DNA of 64,000 nucleotides from an uncultured Clostridia bacterium (GTDB lineage: Bacteria; Bacillota; Clostridia; Oscillospirales; Oscillospiraceae): NCBI GenBank assembly GCA_947173485.1, contig CAMWFH010000006.1:1-64000 (forward strand). The letters run 5' to 3'. The notes below the pieces were generated by a model. The model was given only the letters and a program-made list of their open reading frames with translations. It ran no database searches and was not told the DNA's origin. Positions within the stretch are counted from its first letter, which is position 1. The number at the start of each line of letters is the position of its first letter. The translations under genes were made by a program, and so were the position numbers. Positions 17,710 through 25,991 of this stretch are shown here, in pieces.

Positions 17710-17750
17710 GAACGCAGGGATCTGATGTCAGATTCCTGCGTTCATCTTTG
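17710..17750 (+). terminator. Terminator of the oxaloacetate decarboxylase operon
   Basis: Long stem GAACGCAGGGATCTGA (17710-17725) with TCAGATTCCTGCGTTC (17728-17743), one mismatch, then ATCTTTGTT. Confidence 0.88.
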
Positions 17751-17809
17751 TTGTCGAGGCAGAATCCTGGACGGGCTCCCTGTACAGAACGCTGTAAAAG
17801 TTCTTTTTG

Positions 17810-17837
17810 GATCCTTTTTCTTACAAGAAAAAGGATC
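17810..17837. terminator. Perfect 13-bp inverted repeat, probable terminator of the rsmD operon
   Basis: GATCCTTTTTCTT (17810-17822) / AAGAAAAAGGATC (17825-17837) with a two-base loop. It overlaps the last codons of the coiled-coil gene on the minus strand. A-T rich arms; no extra T-run on the minus strand. Confidence 0.6.
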
Positions 17838-18345
17838 AGCCCTTCCCCTGCTTCCCGCCCTCGCCCAGCTTGGCCCGGAGGGAGGCGGCCTGGGCGCCGG
17901 AGGCGGCGCGGAACTTGGCGTGGGTGCCCTGCATCTCTGCCAGGGCCAGCTGGAGGGCTTCCTCCGCACGGGTGAGCACGTCCTCGGCGTACTCGTTGCT
18001 GACCCGCATGACGTTGCGGGCCTGCTCCTCCGCCCGGCGGACCAGCTCATTGCTGCGCTCCTTGGCCTCCTGGGTGATGCGGCTCTCGGAGACGATGGCC
18101 TTGGCCTCCTGGCGGATGCGCTCGGCCTCCCGCTTGGCGGCGGCCACATAGGCGTCCCGGGCCTGGATCAGCTCCTGGGCCTTCTTCAGCTCCTGGGGCA
18201 GCTGGGAACGCAGCTCGCCCAGCACGTCCAGGGCGTCGGTGCGGGAGATGATGCACCGCTCCCCCCGGCTGAGGGGGGCGTCCTTGGCGTCATCGACCAT
18301 CTCATATAAAATATCGATCAAATGCAGTACATCACTGTTGCCCAT
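17836..18345 (-). CDS. Coiled-coil protein of unknown function next to coaD
   Basis: 169 residues, highly charged and almost wholly alpha-helical. A long Glu/Arg/Ala-rich heptad region runs from about residue 45 to 150 (AAAKREAERIRQEAKAIVSE; RSNELVRRAEEQARNV), resembling the stalk-like subunits often labelled V-type ATPase subunit H/ATP synthase B-like. No catalytic motif, signal peptide or membrane segment. Its start overlaps the coaD stop by 14 bases and has GAAGGAGA upstream, so it is translated as the third gene of rsmD-coaD-orf. The same neighbourhood is known in many Clostridia, but the function is not. Confidence 0.8.
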   Translation of the reverse strand: MGNSDVLHLIDILYEMVDDAKDAPLSRGERCIISRTDALDVLGELRSQLPQELKKAQELIQARDAYVAAAKREAERIRQEAKAIVSESRITQEAKERSNELVRRAEEQARNVMRVSNEYAEDVLTRAEEALQLALAEMQGTHAKFRAASGAQAASLRAKLGEGGKQGKG

Positions 18346-18826
18346 CTTGCGTCTCCTTCTCCCGCAGTGCCTCCACCACGGCGGAGGGCAGATATTTTTC
18401 TAAAGGCTGGCGGTAGCGGATCATCTCCCGCGCCACCGTAGAACTGAGCCAGCTCAGCTCCGGCGAGGCGGGGAGCAGGATCGTCTCCAGCCCGGGGCAG
18501 AGGGCCTGGTTCACCGGGGCCATCTGCATCTCCCAGTCCAGGTCGGTGCCGCTGCGGACCCCCTTCACCAGGGCGCAGGCTCCCCGGTGGGCGGCGTAGT
18601 CCGCCAACAGTCCGCCATATAGTTCCGCCGTCACGTTGTCCAACTCCGCCACAGCCCGGCTGGCCAGCCGCAGGCGCTCCTGGGGGGCGAACATCCCCCG
18701 GCTCTTCTCCCCGTTGGCCAGGATGCAGACCAGGACCCGGTCGAACAGACCGGCGGCCCGGCGGATGATATCCATATGTCCCAGGGTGATAGGGTCATAG
18801 CTGCCAGGGCAGACGGCGATCTTCAT
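18332..18826 (-). CDS. coaD: Phosphopantetheine adenylyltransferase
   Basis: 164 residues. Transfers AMP from ATP to 4'-phosphopantetheine, the penultimate step of coenzyme A synthesis, in the cytosol. Nucleotidyltransferase motifs: PGSYDPITLGH (T/HxGH class) at residues 8-18, VKGVRSGTDLDWEMQMA near 88, and the second motif WLSSTVAREM near 128. ATGA overlap of 4 bases with the rsmD stop shows coupling. Confidence 0.96.
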   Translation of the reverse strand: MKIAVCPGSYDPITLGHMDIIRRAAGLFDRVLVCILANGEKSRGMFAPQERLRLASRAVAELDNVTAELYGGLLADYAAHRGACALVKGVRSGTDLDWEMQMAPVNQALCPGLETILLPASPELSWLSSTVAREMIRYRQPLEKYLPSAVVEALREKETQDGQQ

Positions 18827-19368
18827 TGGACAGTCTCCTTCCGGTAGATCGTTACCTGGATCTTTCCATAGCGGTAGGTGCGGTGGAGCGCATAGGACGG
18901 CCCCAGGGGGGGCAGGTCCTCCCCCAAAGGACTCTCACAGACCATTATACCATGTTCCTGCAAGATGTCAAATTGGCAGATCTGGCTCAGCGCCCTTTGC
19001 AGGGTGCCGGCGCCGTAGGGCGGGTCCAAAAAGATGATGTCATAGGGGGAGCGGACCGTGGAGAGGAAGGCGAAGGCATCGGTGCAGTGGACGGTCCCCT
19101 CCAGCCGGCAGAGGGCCAGGTTCTCCCGGATCAGATCTGCCGCCGCCCGCCGCTGGTCCACGAAGTCCGCCTTGGCGGCTCCCCGGCTGAGGGCCTCGAT
19201 GCCCATCTGTCCGGTGCCGGCGAAGAGGTCTAAGACGGCGGCGTCCTCGATATCGAATTGGATGGCGCTGAAAACGGCCTCCTTCACCTTGCCGGTGGTG
19301 GGGCGGGTCTCCAGCCCAGGCAGCTCCTTCAGGCGGCGGCCTCTGGCTGTCCCGGTGATGACACGCAT
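18823..19368 (-). CDS. rsmD: 16S rRNA (guanine(966)-N2)-methyltransferase
   Basis: 181 residues. SAM-dependent methyltransferase acting on G966 of 16S rRNA in the assembled 30S subunit. Visible: MRVITGTARGRRLKELPG, RPTTGKVKEAVFSAI, the SAM loop VLDLFAGTGQMGIEALSRGA and catalytic motif FLDPPYGAG. GGAGGACCCCCT precedes the ATG. First gene of rsmD-coaD-orf, a common bacterial pairing, with its own promoter at 19405-19433. Confidence 0.95.
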   Translation of the reverse strand: MRVITGTARGRRLKELPGLETRPTTGKVKEAVFSAIQFDIEDAAVLDLFAGTGQMGIEALSRGAAKADFVDQRRAAADLIRENLALCRLEGTVHCTDAFAFLSTVRSPYDIIFLDPPYGAGTLQRALSQICQFDILQEHGIMVCESPLGEDLPPLGPSYALHRTYRYGKIQVTIYRKETVQ

Positions 19369-19404
19369 AGGGGGTCCTCCTCTGTGGGTGAGATAGCAGC
19401 TCCT

Positions 19405-19433
19405 ATTGTACCGTATTTGCCGGAGGATCTCAA
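19405..19433 (-). promoter_or_regulatory. Promoter of rsmD-coaD
   Basis: Minus strand: -35 TTGAGA (19433-19428), 17-base spacer, -10 TACAAT (19410-19405), about 37 bases before the rsmD ATG. Confidence 0.65.
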
Positions 19434-19509
19434 TAGGGCGAACAAATTTTTGTCAGATCTTGCCCCCTCGGCCGGTAGGCCGAAGGGCGGGACTTAGAAA
19501 AGGGGCCGA

Positions 19510-20421
19510 TCAGCCTCCAGTGACCTCGATCTTGGACAGGAGGGACATGATGTCCTGCTTCTGGGGCAGGTGGCTGACCCGGACAGCGGCGCAGCCGGCG
19601 GCTACGCCCATAGCCAGGGCGTTGGTCTTGTGGCCGCAGAACAAGGACCCAGCCAAAAAGCCGGCGGCCAGGGCGTCGCCGGCCCCCACGGTACTGACCA
19701 CGGGCCCCAGGACCGCGCCGGCGGAGAGGAGCTGGTCCCCCTCGGTGAGCAGGAAGGCACCTTCGGCCCCCATGGACACCAGCACGTTCTGGGCCCCCTC
19801 CCGCCGGAGCTGGCCGGCCATGGAGACGGCCTCCTCCAGGCTGGGGTCGGGGAAATCGTAGAGGGCACCCAGCTCGGAGATGTTGGGCTTGACCAGGTAG
19901 GGGCGGAAGGGGAGACAGTCCCAGAGGGTGTCGCCCATGGCGTCCACCACCACGCAGCAGCCGGTGGAGGCCAGCTGGGTCAGGATGCGGGCGTACCAGT
20001 CGGCGTGCTCCTCCGGCACGTTGCCGGACAGGACCAGATAGTCCTCCGGGCCGATGGGGGCCAGCTTGGCCAGCAGCCGGTCCAGGTCGGCATCGGTGAG
20101 CCGGGGGCCGGCGCTGTTGAAGGCCGTCTCCGGCCGGGAGTGGAGCTTGACGTTGATGCGGCTCTCCTTGTCCACCGGTACGAAGTCGCAGCGGACCCCC
20201 ATGGCCTGGGCGGAGTGGACGATCGCCTCGCCGATGAAGCCCCCGGCAAAGCCGGTGGCCACGTTCTCCACACCTAAGCGGGTGAGGACGATGGACACAT
20301 TCAGCCCCTTTCCGCCGGGGTAGACCGTCTCGCCGGTGGAGCGGTTGATCTCGCCAAAGACTGGCGCGGCGACCTCCATGTGGTAGTCCAGAGCGGGATT
20401 GATGGTGACAGTATAGACCAT
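19510..20421 (-). CDS. PfkB-family kinase, 1-phosphofructokinase/tagatose-6-phosphate kinase type
   Basis: 303 residues. The N-terminus MVYTVTINPALDYHMEV and the glycine motif YPGGKGLNVSIVL are typical of the FruK/LacC subgroup, which phosphorylates fructose 1-phosphate or tagatose 6-phosphate in the cytosol. The ATP/catalytic motif STVGAGDALAAGFLAG is at about residues 248-264. AAAGGAGG lies before the ATG. There is no fruA/fruR PTS gene next to it, so the fructose assignment is by subfamily only. It is divergent from galM, sharing a 140-base intergenic region. Confidence 0.88.
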   Translation of the reverse strand: MVYTVTINPALDYHMEVAAPVFGEINRSTGETVYPGGKGLNVSIVLTRLGVENVATGFAGGFIGEAIVHSAQAMGVRCDFVPVDKESRINVKLHSRPETAFNSAGPRLTDADLDRLLAKLAPIGPEDYLVLSGNVPEEHADWYARILTQLASTGCCVVVDAMGDTLWDCLPFRPYLVKPNISELGALYDFPDPSLEEAVSMAGQLRREGAQNVLVSMGAEGAFLLTEGDQLLSAGAVLGPVVSTVGAGDALAAGFLAGSLFCGHKTNALAMGVAAGCAAVRVSHLPQKQDIMSLLSKIEVTGG

Positions 20422-20499
20422 ACGCGCCTCCTTTTACAACACAACAGTCCTCATTATCAGATAGTATACCATATCCCTGAAAAAAAGAAAAGAAAAGGA

Positions 20500-20528
20500 T
20501 TGCATGGAAATGGACTTTTTTGTATAAT
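20500..20528 (+). promoter_or_regulatory. Promoter of galM
   Basis: -35 TTGCAT (20500-20505), 17-base spacer, perfect -10 TATAAT (20523-20528). The start codon is 36 bases downstream. Confidence 0.78.
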
Positions 20529-20563
20529 GGTCTTTAAGATAAAACACAGAGGAGGTCATTCCA

Positions 20564-21604
20564 TTGTCTGTACAGATCGTTGAGTTTGGGACCACGAAGG
20601 CGGGCCGGGCCGTCCAGAAGCTCCTGCTCCAGCAGGGGGGGATGGAGGCGGAGATCATCACCTTCGGCGCTACGCTGACAGCCCTGCGGGTCCCCTCCCC
20701 TAAAGGGGAGATGGTGGACGTGGTGCTGGGCGGACAGGACCTGGCGGCCTATGAGGCCAGAGGCGGCACCTATATGGGGGCGGTGGTGGGCCGCTACGCC
20801 AACCGGATCGGCAGCAGCACCTTCACACTGGATGGGGAGATCTTCGTCCTGCCCTCCAACGAGGGGACCAAGCAGCTCCACGGCGGGGCGGAGGGCTTCG
20901 CCTACCGGGTGTTCGAGCTCAAGGAGCTGGGGGAGAGCGGCGTCCGGCTGGCCTACCACAGCGCCGACGGCGAGGAGGGCTTCCCCGGCAGCGTGGATGT
21001 GAACGTGATCTACATCCTGACGGACCGGGGGCTGGAGATCCGCTATATGGCCACCGCCGACCGGCCCACGGTGATCAACCTGACCAACCACAGCTACTTC
21101 AACCTGAACGGCGGCGGGAACGCCATGGGCCACCGGCTCTGGATCGGCTCGGAGGACTTCGTCCCGGTGGACGCCGACAGCCTGCCGGTGGCCAGGGCGA
21201 TGCCGGTGGCGGGGACGCCCTTCGATTTTCGGACGGAGAAGGCCATCGGCCAGGATATCGAGGCCGATGACGAGCAGCTGCACCATACCAGCGGGTATGA
21301 CCACAGCTACCTGCTCCCCGGCCTGGGGACCCGGCTGGCCGCCCGGCTCACCGGCGATCAGACTGGGATCGTGATGGAGACCTGGACGGACCAGCCGGCG
21401 GTCCAGCTCTACTCCGGGAACTACCTGGTCATGGGCAGCGGCACCAAGTCCGGCCAGCCCTACCTCCCCCGGCAGGGCATCTGCCTGGAGACCCAGGTGC
21501 CGCCGGATTCCCCCAACCACCAGGATTGGTACCCCCAGGTGGTGCTGCGGCCCGGCGAGCGGTATGAGCATATGACAGAATACCGGTTCTTCCCGGAAAA
21601 ATAG
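20564..21604 (+). CDS. galM: Aldose 1-epimerase (mutarotase)
   Basis: 346 residues. Interconverts alpha and beta anomers of galactose and related hexoses in the cytosol. Family motifs: VVGRYANRIG, LHGGAEGFAYRVF, the catalytic His region LTNHSYFNLNG, the acidic Asp in SGYDHSYLL, and YSGNYLV. The catalytic Glu lies in GICLETQVPPDSPN. It starts with TTG, supported by AGAGGAGG 9 bases upstream and a strong promoter just before it; no in-frame ATG is near. Confidence 0.94.
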   Translation: MSVQIVEFGTTKAGRAVQKLLLQQGGMEAEIITFGATLTALRVPSPKGEMVDVVLGGQDLAAYEARGGTYMGAVVGRYANRIGSSTFTLDGEIFVLPSNEGTKQLHGGAEGFAYRVFELKELGESGVRLAYHSADGEEGFPGSVDVNVIYILTDRGLEIRYMATADRPTVINLTNHSYFNLNGGGNAMGHRLWIGSEDFVPVDADSLPVARAMPVAGTPFDFRTEKAIGQDIEADDEQLHHTSGYDHSYLLPGLGTRLAARLTGDQTGIVMETWTDQPAVQLYSGNYLVMGSGTKSGQPYLPRQGICLETQVPPDSPNHQDWYPQVVLRPGERYEHMTEYRFFPEK

Positions 21605-21639
21605 GGGGATATCCCAGGGGAAAATCGTCCATTTGCCTA

Positions 21640-21668
21640 TTGTATTCAAACGCCCTTTCTGCTATATT
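21640..21668 (+). promoter_or_regulatory. Promoter of the 270-residue membrane protein gene
   Basis: -35 TTGTAT (21640-21645), 17-base spacer, -10 TATATT (21663-21668), with the start codon at 21727. Confidence 0.6.
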
Positions 21669-21726
21669 GATAGCGTGTCGGCCCCGGCGGGCGGATGCGA
21701 TATTTTGAAAAGAGAGGGAGAAAACT

Positions 21727-22539
21727 GTGAACTGGCGTGCCATACTTATCGTAGCTATCATCGTGATCGTGTGCTTCGTCTACTACCAGTCCAAGAAAAA
21801 GCTCAATATGCAGAAGGCCGAGAGCGGCGAGGATAAGGAGCGGGTCAAGCAGCTGATGCGGTCCCTGCTGCCCCCGGACATGAACTGCAAGATCGCCTAT
21901 GCCCACCATGAGGACGTGCAGCACTACGGCCGCTCCACCCGTACCACCTACTATACCTATATCCTGGCCTTCGACCAGGAGCGGCTGATCGTCTCCGCCT
22001 TGGGCTACGAGAAGGGGGAGCCCATCCCCAGCCGTCCGGGCGTCATCAGCAAGGACATCGTGGGCGTGGCAGAGGTCTCCTCCTACAAGGACAAGGAGGG
22101 CCGGGTCAAGACCCTGAATATCATGCTCCGGGACAAGGACAACAAGGAGCTCCTCCACTGCCAGGTGGACGCTGTCAACCTGCGGGAGGACCGGTTCCAT
22201 CACTTCAACATCCTCCAGCAGGAGGAGCTGGAGGAGCTGGAGCGGATGATGCAGGGCTTCGCCAATGTGGTCAACGAGGAGAACAAGGAGCTCCAGGAGC
22301 GCATCCACGCCGATTCCGCAAAGCGTGAGCGGAAGTCCGCCATCATCCTGGGCGTTCTGGGAATCCTCTTCTGCTGGACCACCATCGTGGGCCTGATCTT
22401 CGGCGCCATCGGTATGATCTGCGCGCCCAAGCCCAAGGAGACCGGCGGCAAGCCCACCATGCCCTTCATCCTCAACTGCATCGCCCTGTTCCTGTCCCTG
22501 GCGTCCCTGGCGGCCTGCATCTACGCCATCAATCTCTGA
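21727..22539 (+). CDS. Membrane protein of unknown function
   Basis: 270 residues, not recognised. One N-terminal membrane segment (about 4-19, ILIVAIIVIVCFVYY), a cytosolic or exposed middle (20-200) with mixed alpha/beta character and a charged helical stretch (QQEELEELERMMQGF and following), then two C-terminal membrane segments (about 205-227 and 243-268). The middle region may be a PH-like or lipid-contact domain, but this is a guess. The start is GTG; GAGAGGGAG is upstream. Own promoter and own terminator, so monocistronic. Confidence 0.75.
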   Translation: MNWRAILIVAIIVIVCFVYYQSKKKLNMQKAESGEDKERVKQLMRSLLPPDMNCKIAYAHHEDVQHYGRSTRTTYYTYILAFDQERLIVSALGYEKGEPIPSRPGVISKDIVGVAEVSSYKDKEGRVKTLNIMLRDKDNKELLHCQVDAVNLREDRFHHFNILQQEELEELERMMQGFANVVNEENKELQERIHADSAKRERKSAIILGVLGILFCWTTIVGLIFGAIGMICAPKPKETGGKPTMPFILNCIALFLSLASLAACIYAINL

Positions 22540-22563
22540 TATACCATACCATGCCATAAAAGA

Positions 22564-22600
22564 CCGGCCCCGCTGTGGAAATGCTCCGCAGCGGGGCCGG
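22564..22600. terminator. Bidirectional terminator between the membrane protein and copA
   Basis: Perfect 12-bp stem CCGGCCCCGCTG (22564-22575) with CAGCGGGGCCGG (22589-22600), 13-base loop, followed by CTTTGCTTT on the plus strand. It sits between two converging genes. Confidence 0.85.
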
Positions 22601-22629
22601 CTTTGCTTTGGCCTCGTTTGGGGACGGGG

Positions 22630-22830
22630 TCAGCGGATCTCCTTCACGGTGTAGCCGGCGTCGGTGACGGCCTTGGTCAGGGCCGCATCGTCCGCGTCGC
22701 CCTTCACCGTGGCGGTGCCGGCGGCCAGATCCACCGTGGCGGTGACGCCCGGCAGGCCGTTCAGGGCCTTCTCCACATGGGCCTGGCAGTGGGCGCACAT
22801 CATGCCCTCGATCACCATGGTCTTTTCCAT
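22630..22830 (-). CDS. Possible CopZ-like copper chaperone from an internal start in copA
   Basis: An in-frame ATG at 22830 inside copA has a perfect AGGAGG (22846-22841) 10 bases upstream. Translation from it would give a 66-residue protein with GMMCAHC (residues 9-15), nearly the exact size of free-standing CopZ chaperones, which hand Cu+ to CopA and CsoR in the cytosol. In E. coli a CopZ-like protein is known to come from copA by frameshifting; here the mechanism would be re-initiation. Whether it is made is inference. The same residues are also read as the C-terminal domain of CopA. Confidence 0.45.
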   Translation of the reverse strand: MEKTMVIEGMMCAHCQAHVEKALNGLPGVTATVDLAAGTATVKGDADDAALTKAVTDAGYTVKEIR

Positions 22831-25173
22831 CGTTTCTTGTCCTCCTTGTTCTGTTGTCATTGTTGTAGGGATCTCACTATGGGCAGCAGCCTGGGGCTGC
22901 TGGTCCGGCGAACGGAAGCGGCTCTTGAAGAACCGCAGGCGCAGGGCGTTGGATACCACCGTCACGCTGCTGAGGCTCATGGCGGCGGCGGCGAACATGG
23001 GGTCCAGCTGCCAGCCCAGGGCGGGGAAGAACACGCCGGCCGCCAGAGGGATGCCCAGGGTATTGTAGAAGAACGCCCAGAACAGGTTCTGCTTGATGTT
23101 GCGGATGGTGGCCCGGCTCAGCTCCACGGCGGCGGCGGCGTCTAAGAGGTCGCTCTTCATCAGCACGATGTCCGCGCTCTCCATGGCGATATCCGTCCCC
23201 GCGCCGATGGCCAGCCCCACGTCGGCCCGGGCCAGGGCGGGGGCGTCGTTGATGCCATCGCCCACCATGGCGACCTTCTTGCCCCGCTTTTGCAGCTCCG
23301 CGATCTTCCGCTCCTTGTCCTGGGGCAGGACCTCCGCCATGACCTCCGTCACTCCCAGCTCTTCGCCGATGGCGGCAGCGGTGCGGCGGTTGTCGCCGGT
23401 GAGCATGATCACATCCAGTCCCAGGGACCGGAAGGCGGACACGGCCTCCTTGCTGGAGGGCTTGGGGGTATCCGCCACGGCGATCAGGCCCACCAGATGC
23501 GGACCGCGGGAGAAGTAGAGGGGGGTCTTGCCCTGGCTGGCTAAGGCGTCGGCCTGCTCCAGGTCGGGGAAGAGGTCGTTCTCCTCCATCATGGCCCGGT
23601 TGCCGCCCAAACAGAGGGCCCCTGTCGCCATGGTCCGGACGCCCCGGCCATGGACCGCCTCGAAATCCTTCACCGGCTGGAGCTTGAGGCCCCGGCGGTT
23701 GGCCTCTTCCACGATGGCCGCGCCCAGGGGATGCTCCGAGGGGGCCTCCAGGGAGGCGGCCAGGGCCAGCAGATCGTCCTCGCCCATGCCGCCGATGGGG
23801 AGGATGTCGGTGACGCAGGGCTTGCCTTGGGTCAGGGTGCCGGTCTTATCCAGGACCACTGTGTCGATCAGATGGAGGGTCTCCAGGGCCTCGGCGGACT
23901 TGACCAGGATGCCGTTCTCCGCCCCCTTGCCGGTGCCCACCATGATCGCCACCGGGGTAGCCAGCCCCAGGGCGCAGGGGCAGGAGATCACCAACACGGC
24001 CACGCCGCCGGTGAGGGCCTGGGTGACGCTGCCGGTGATGATGAGCCAGGCAACGGCGGTGACCAGGGCGATGACCATGACCACCGGGACGAACACCCCT
24101 GCCACCTTGTCTGCCAGTTTGGCGATGGGGGCCTTGGAGCCGGCGGCCTCCTCCACCAGGCGGATCATCTGGGCCAGGGTGGTGTCCTCCCCCACCCGGC
24201 TGGCCTCGAACACGAAGGAGCCGGACTTGTTGATGGAGGCGGCGGCCACCTTGTCGCCCGGGGCCTTATCCACCGGCAGGCTCTCGCCGGTGAGGGCGCT
24301 CTCGTCCACGGCGGACACGCCCTCCACCACCACGCCGTCCACCGGGATGGCCTGGCCGGGCCGGATGACCACCCGGTCCCCTACCCGGACCTCCTCCACG
24401 GGGACCTCCGTCTCCACCCCGTCCCGGAGGACGCTGGCGGTCTTGGGGGCTAGGTCCATCAGACGGGTGATGGCTTCGCTGGTCTTGCCCTTGGAACGGG
24501 TCTCCAGGAACTTGCCCAGGGTGATCAGGGTCAGGATCATGCCGGCGGACTCGAAGTAGAGGTCCATGTGGTACTTGGCCACCAGCTCCATATCGCCATG
24601 GCCCAAGCCGTGGCCGATCTGGAAGATGGCGAACACTCCGTAGATCACCGCCGCGATGGAGCCCACGGCGATCAGGGAGTCCATATTGGGCGCGCCCTTG
24701 AACAGGGTCTTGAAGCCCACCTTGTAGTATTTGTCGTTGATATACATGATGGGCAAAGTCAGCAGGAACTGGGTGAAGGCGAAGGTCAGCGCGTTCTCAT
24801 GGCCTAAGAGGAAGGCCGGGAGGGGCAGGCCCATCATGTGGCCCATGGAGATATAGAACAGGGGGATCAGGAAGGCGAAGGAGAGGACCAGCCGCCGCTC
24901 CATATGCCGCAGCTCCTGCTCCATGGTGTCCTCCCGGGGCGGGGCGGCGGCCTGCCTGCCCGTCTGGGGGAGGGAGGCGCCGTAGCCGGCGGCGACCACT
25001 GCCTGGATGATAGCGCTCGGCTGGACGGCGGCTTCGTCATAGGTCACCTGCATACTGTTCGCCAGCAGGTTGACGCTGACGGCGGACACGCCCTCCACCT
25101 TGCTCACCGCTTTTTCCACATGGGCGGAGCAGGCCGAGCAGGTCATACCGGTCACGGAAAAGGTCTGTTTCAT
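22630..25173 (-). CDS. copA: Copper-exporting P1B-type ATPase with N- and C-terminal HMA domains
   Basis: 847 residues; pumps Cu+ out of the cell. Residues 1-65 are a heavy-metal-associated domain with [14 protein letters not shown]. The membrane core carries [11 protein letters not shown] (metal-site CPC), the phosphorylation motif [21 protein letters not shown] (HP motif) and [16 protein letters not shown]. After about residue 760 a linker leads to a second HMA domain (about 782-847) with [14 protein letters not shown], an uncommon C-terminal position. ATG 25173 is chosen: AGGTG lies 10 bases upstream, and an earlier in-frame TTG lacks a ribosome site. It follows csoR by 31 bases. An internal start could also make the C-terminal domain alone. 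Confidence 0.95.
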   Translation of the reverse strand: MKQTFSVTGMTCSACSAHVEKAVSKVEGVSAVSVNLLANSMQVTYDEAAVQPSAIIQAVVAAGYGASLPQTGRQAAAPPREDTMEQELRHMERRLVLSFAFLIPLFYISMGHMMGLPLPAFLLGHENALTFAFTQFLLTLPIMYINDKYYKVGFKTLFKGAPNMDSLIAVGSIAAVIYGVFAIFQIGHGLGHGDMELVAKYHMDLYFESAGMILTLITLGKFLETRSKGKTSEAITRLMDLAPKTASVLRDGVETEVPVEEVRVGDRVVIRPGQAIPVDGVVVEGVSAVDESALTGESLPVDKAPGDKVAAASINKSGSFVFEASRVGEDTTLAQMIRLVEEAAGSKAPIAKLADKVAGVFVPVVMVIALVTAVAWLIITGSVTQALTGGVAVLVISCPCALGLATPVAIMVGTGKGAENGILVKSAEALETLHLIDTVVLDKTGTLTQGKPCVTDILPIGGMGEDDLLALAASLEAPSEHPLGAAIVEEANRRGLKLQPVKDFEAVHGRGVRTMATGALCLGGNRAMMEENDLFPDLEQADALASQGKTPLYFSRGPHLVGLIAVADTPKPSSKEAVSAFRSLGLDVIMLTGDNRRTAAAIGEELGVTEVMAEVLPQDKERKIAELQKRGKKVAMVGDGINDAPALARADVGLAIGAGTDIAMESADIVLMKSDLLDAAAAVELSRATIRNIKQNLFWAFFYNTLGIPLAAGVFFPALGWQLDPMFAAAAMSLSSVTVVSNALRLRFFKSRFRSPDQQPQAAAHSEIPTTMTTEQGGQETMEKTMVIEGMMCAHCQAHVEKALNGLPGVTATVDLAAGTATVKGDADDAALTKAVTDAGYTVKEIR

Positions 25174-25204
25174 CAAGATCACCTGGCTTTCTGACAAGAT
25201 AGGG

Positions 25205-25504
25205 TCATTTCAGCAGCTTTTGCAGGGCGGCCACCAGCTCATCCACCACCTCGTCGCGGCCGGCCCGCAGGTCCTCCGCCACGCAGGTGCGCAGATGCTC
25301 GCTCAAAAGCTCCTTGCTGAAGCTGTTGAGGGCGGCGTTGACGGCGGAGACCTGGACGAGGATATCGATGCAGTACACGTCCTTTTGCAGCATCTCCCGC
25401 AGGCCCCGGACCTGGCCCTCGATGCGGCAGAGCCGGTTAGAGAGCTTTTTCAGCTCCTCCTCGCTCCGCACGCGGGTCTTGTGGTGTTCGCAGCAGTGGT
25501 CCAT
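25205..25504 (-). CDS. csoR: Copper-sensing transcriptional repressor CsoR
   Basis: 99 residues, four-helix DUF156/CsoR family; binds operator DNA until Cu+ is bound. The Cu+ ligand triad is intact as Cys45, His70 and Cys74 (spacing 25 and 4, as in the M. tuberculosis protein), within DVYCIDIL and SEHLRTC. The N-terminus [11 protein letters not shown] is His/Cys-rich, an additional possible metal site. ATG 25504 follows GGGAGGT at 5-base spacing; longer in-frame versions would cross the promoter and are rejected. First gene of csoR-copA, with two matching operators upstream. Confidence 0.95.
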   Translation of the reverse strand: MDHCCEHHKTRVRSEEELKKLSNRLCRIEGQVRGLREMLQKDVYCIDILVQVSAVNAALNSFSKELLSEHLRTCVAEDLRAGRDEVVDELVAALQKLLK

Positions 25505-25507
25505 CCT

Positions 25508-25524
25508 ATACCTCCCGGGGGTAT
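25508..25524 (-). promoter_or_regulatory. CsoR-type operator overlapping the csoR ribosome site
   Basis: Imperfect palindrome ATACCTCCCGGGGGTAT on the plus strand, the TACCC/GGGTA-type half-sites known for CsoR boxes. It includes the csoR Shine-Dalgarno, so it lies within the transcript. Confidence 0.55.
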
Positions 25525-25540
25525 CCCCTTTGATAGCCCT

Positions 25541-25569
25541 ATCATATACCCCCCTTGGGTATTTGTCAA
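25541..25569 (-). promoter_or_regulatory. csoR-copA promoter with a CsoR operator in its spacer
   Basis: Minus strand: perfect -35 TTGACA (25569-25564), 17-base spacer, -10 TATGAT (25546-25541). The palindrome ATACCCCCCTTGGGTAT (25546-25562 on the plus strand) fills the spacer, so bound CsoR would block RNA polymerase. Confidence 0.8.
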
Positions 25570-25580
25570 GGGCTTTTTGC

Positions 25581-25609
25581 AAAAAAAGAGCGGGCAACGC
25601 TGCCCGCTC
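25581..25609 (-). terminator. Terminator of spoVAD-spoVAE
   Basis: Minus strand: 9-bp stem GAGCGGGCA/TGCCCGCTC (25609-25588) with a 4-base loop, then seven T (25587-25581). It insulates the csoR promoter just downstream. Confidence 0.9.
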
Positions 25610-25616
25610 CCTGCTA

Positions 25617-25973
25617 TCATCGCTTTTCGCCCGGCTTGAACAGCAGCGCCGCCAGCAGGCCAAAGACCACCGCCGCCGCGATGCCCCCCGCCGCCGCGGT
25701 GAAGCTGCCGGTGAGGACCCCGGTCCAGCCCTGCTCCCCCACGGCCTTGGCGACGCCCTTGGCCAGGTTAGCGCCAAAGCCCGTCAAAGGGACGCTGGCC
25801 CCCGCGCCGCCCCAGGCTGCAATGTGCCCGTATACACCCACGGCCTGTAAGACCACCCCGGCGACTACATAGCCCACCAGGATCCGGGCCGGGGTCAGTT
25901 TCGTTTTGTCGATGAAGATCTGCCCGATGGCACAGAGCAGTCCCCCGCACAGAAAGGCGTTGAGATAGTCCAT
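25617..25973 (-). CDS. spoVAE: Stage V sporulation protein AE (dipicolinate channel component)
   Basis: 118 residues, small polytopic membrane protein of the SpoVA family, which moves dipicolinic acid into the forespore and releases it at germination. Three to four hydrophobic segments (about 5-20, 31-55, 66-80, 88-113). The family-type blocks FLCGGLLCAIGQIFIDKTKLTPARILV and GFGANLAKGV are present. AAGGAGG precedes the ATG, 18 bases after spoVAD. The length matches the short SpoVAE (AEb) type. Confidence 0.92.
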   Translation of the reverse strand: MDYLNAFLCGGLLCAIGQIFIDKTKLTPARILVGYVVAGVVLQAVGVYGHIAAWGGAGASVPLTGFGANLAKGVAKAVGEQGWTGVLTGSFTAAAGGIAAAVVFGLLAALLFKPGEKR

Positions 25974-25991
25974 TCCTTTGTTCCTCCTTAC

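Noticed and set aside
25174..25197. Longer copA start at an in-frame TTG (25197)
   Set aside because: It has no ribosome site; the ATG at 25173 has AGGTG at suitable spacing and opens directly into the HMA domain.
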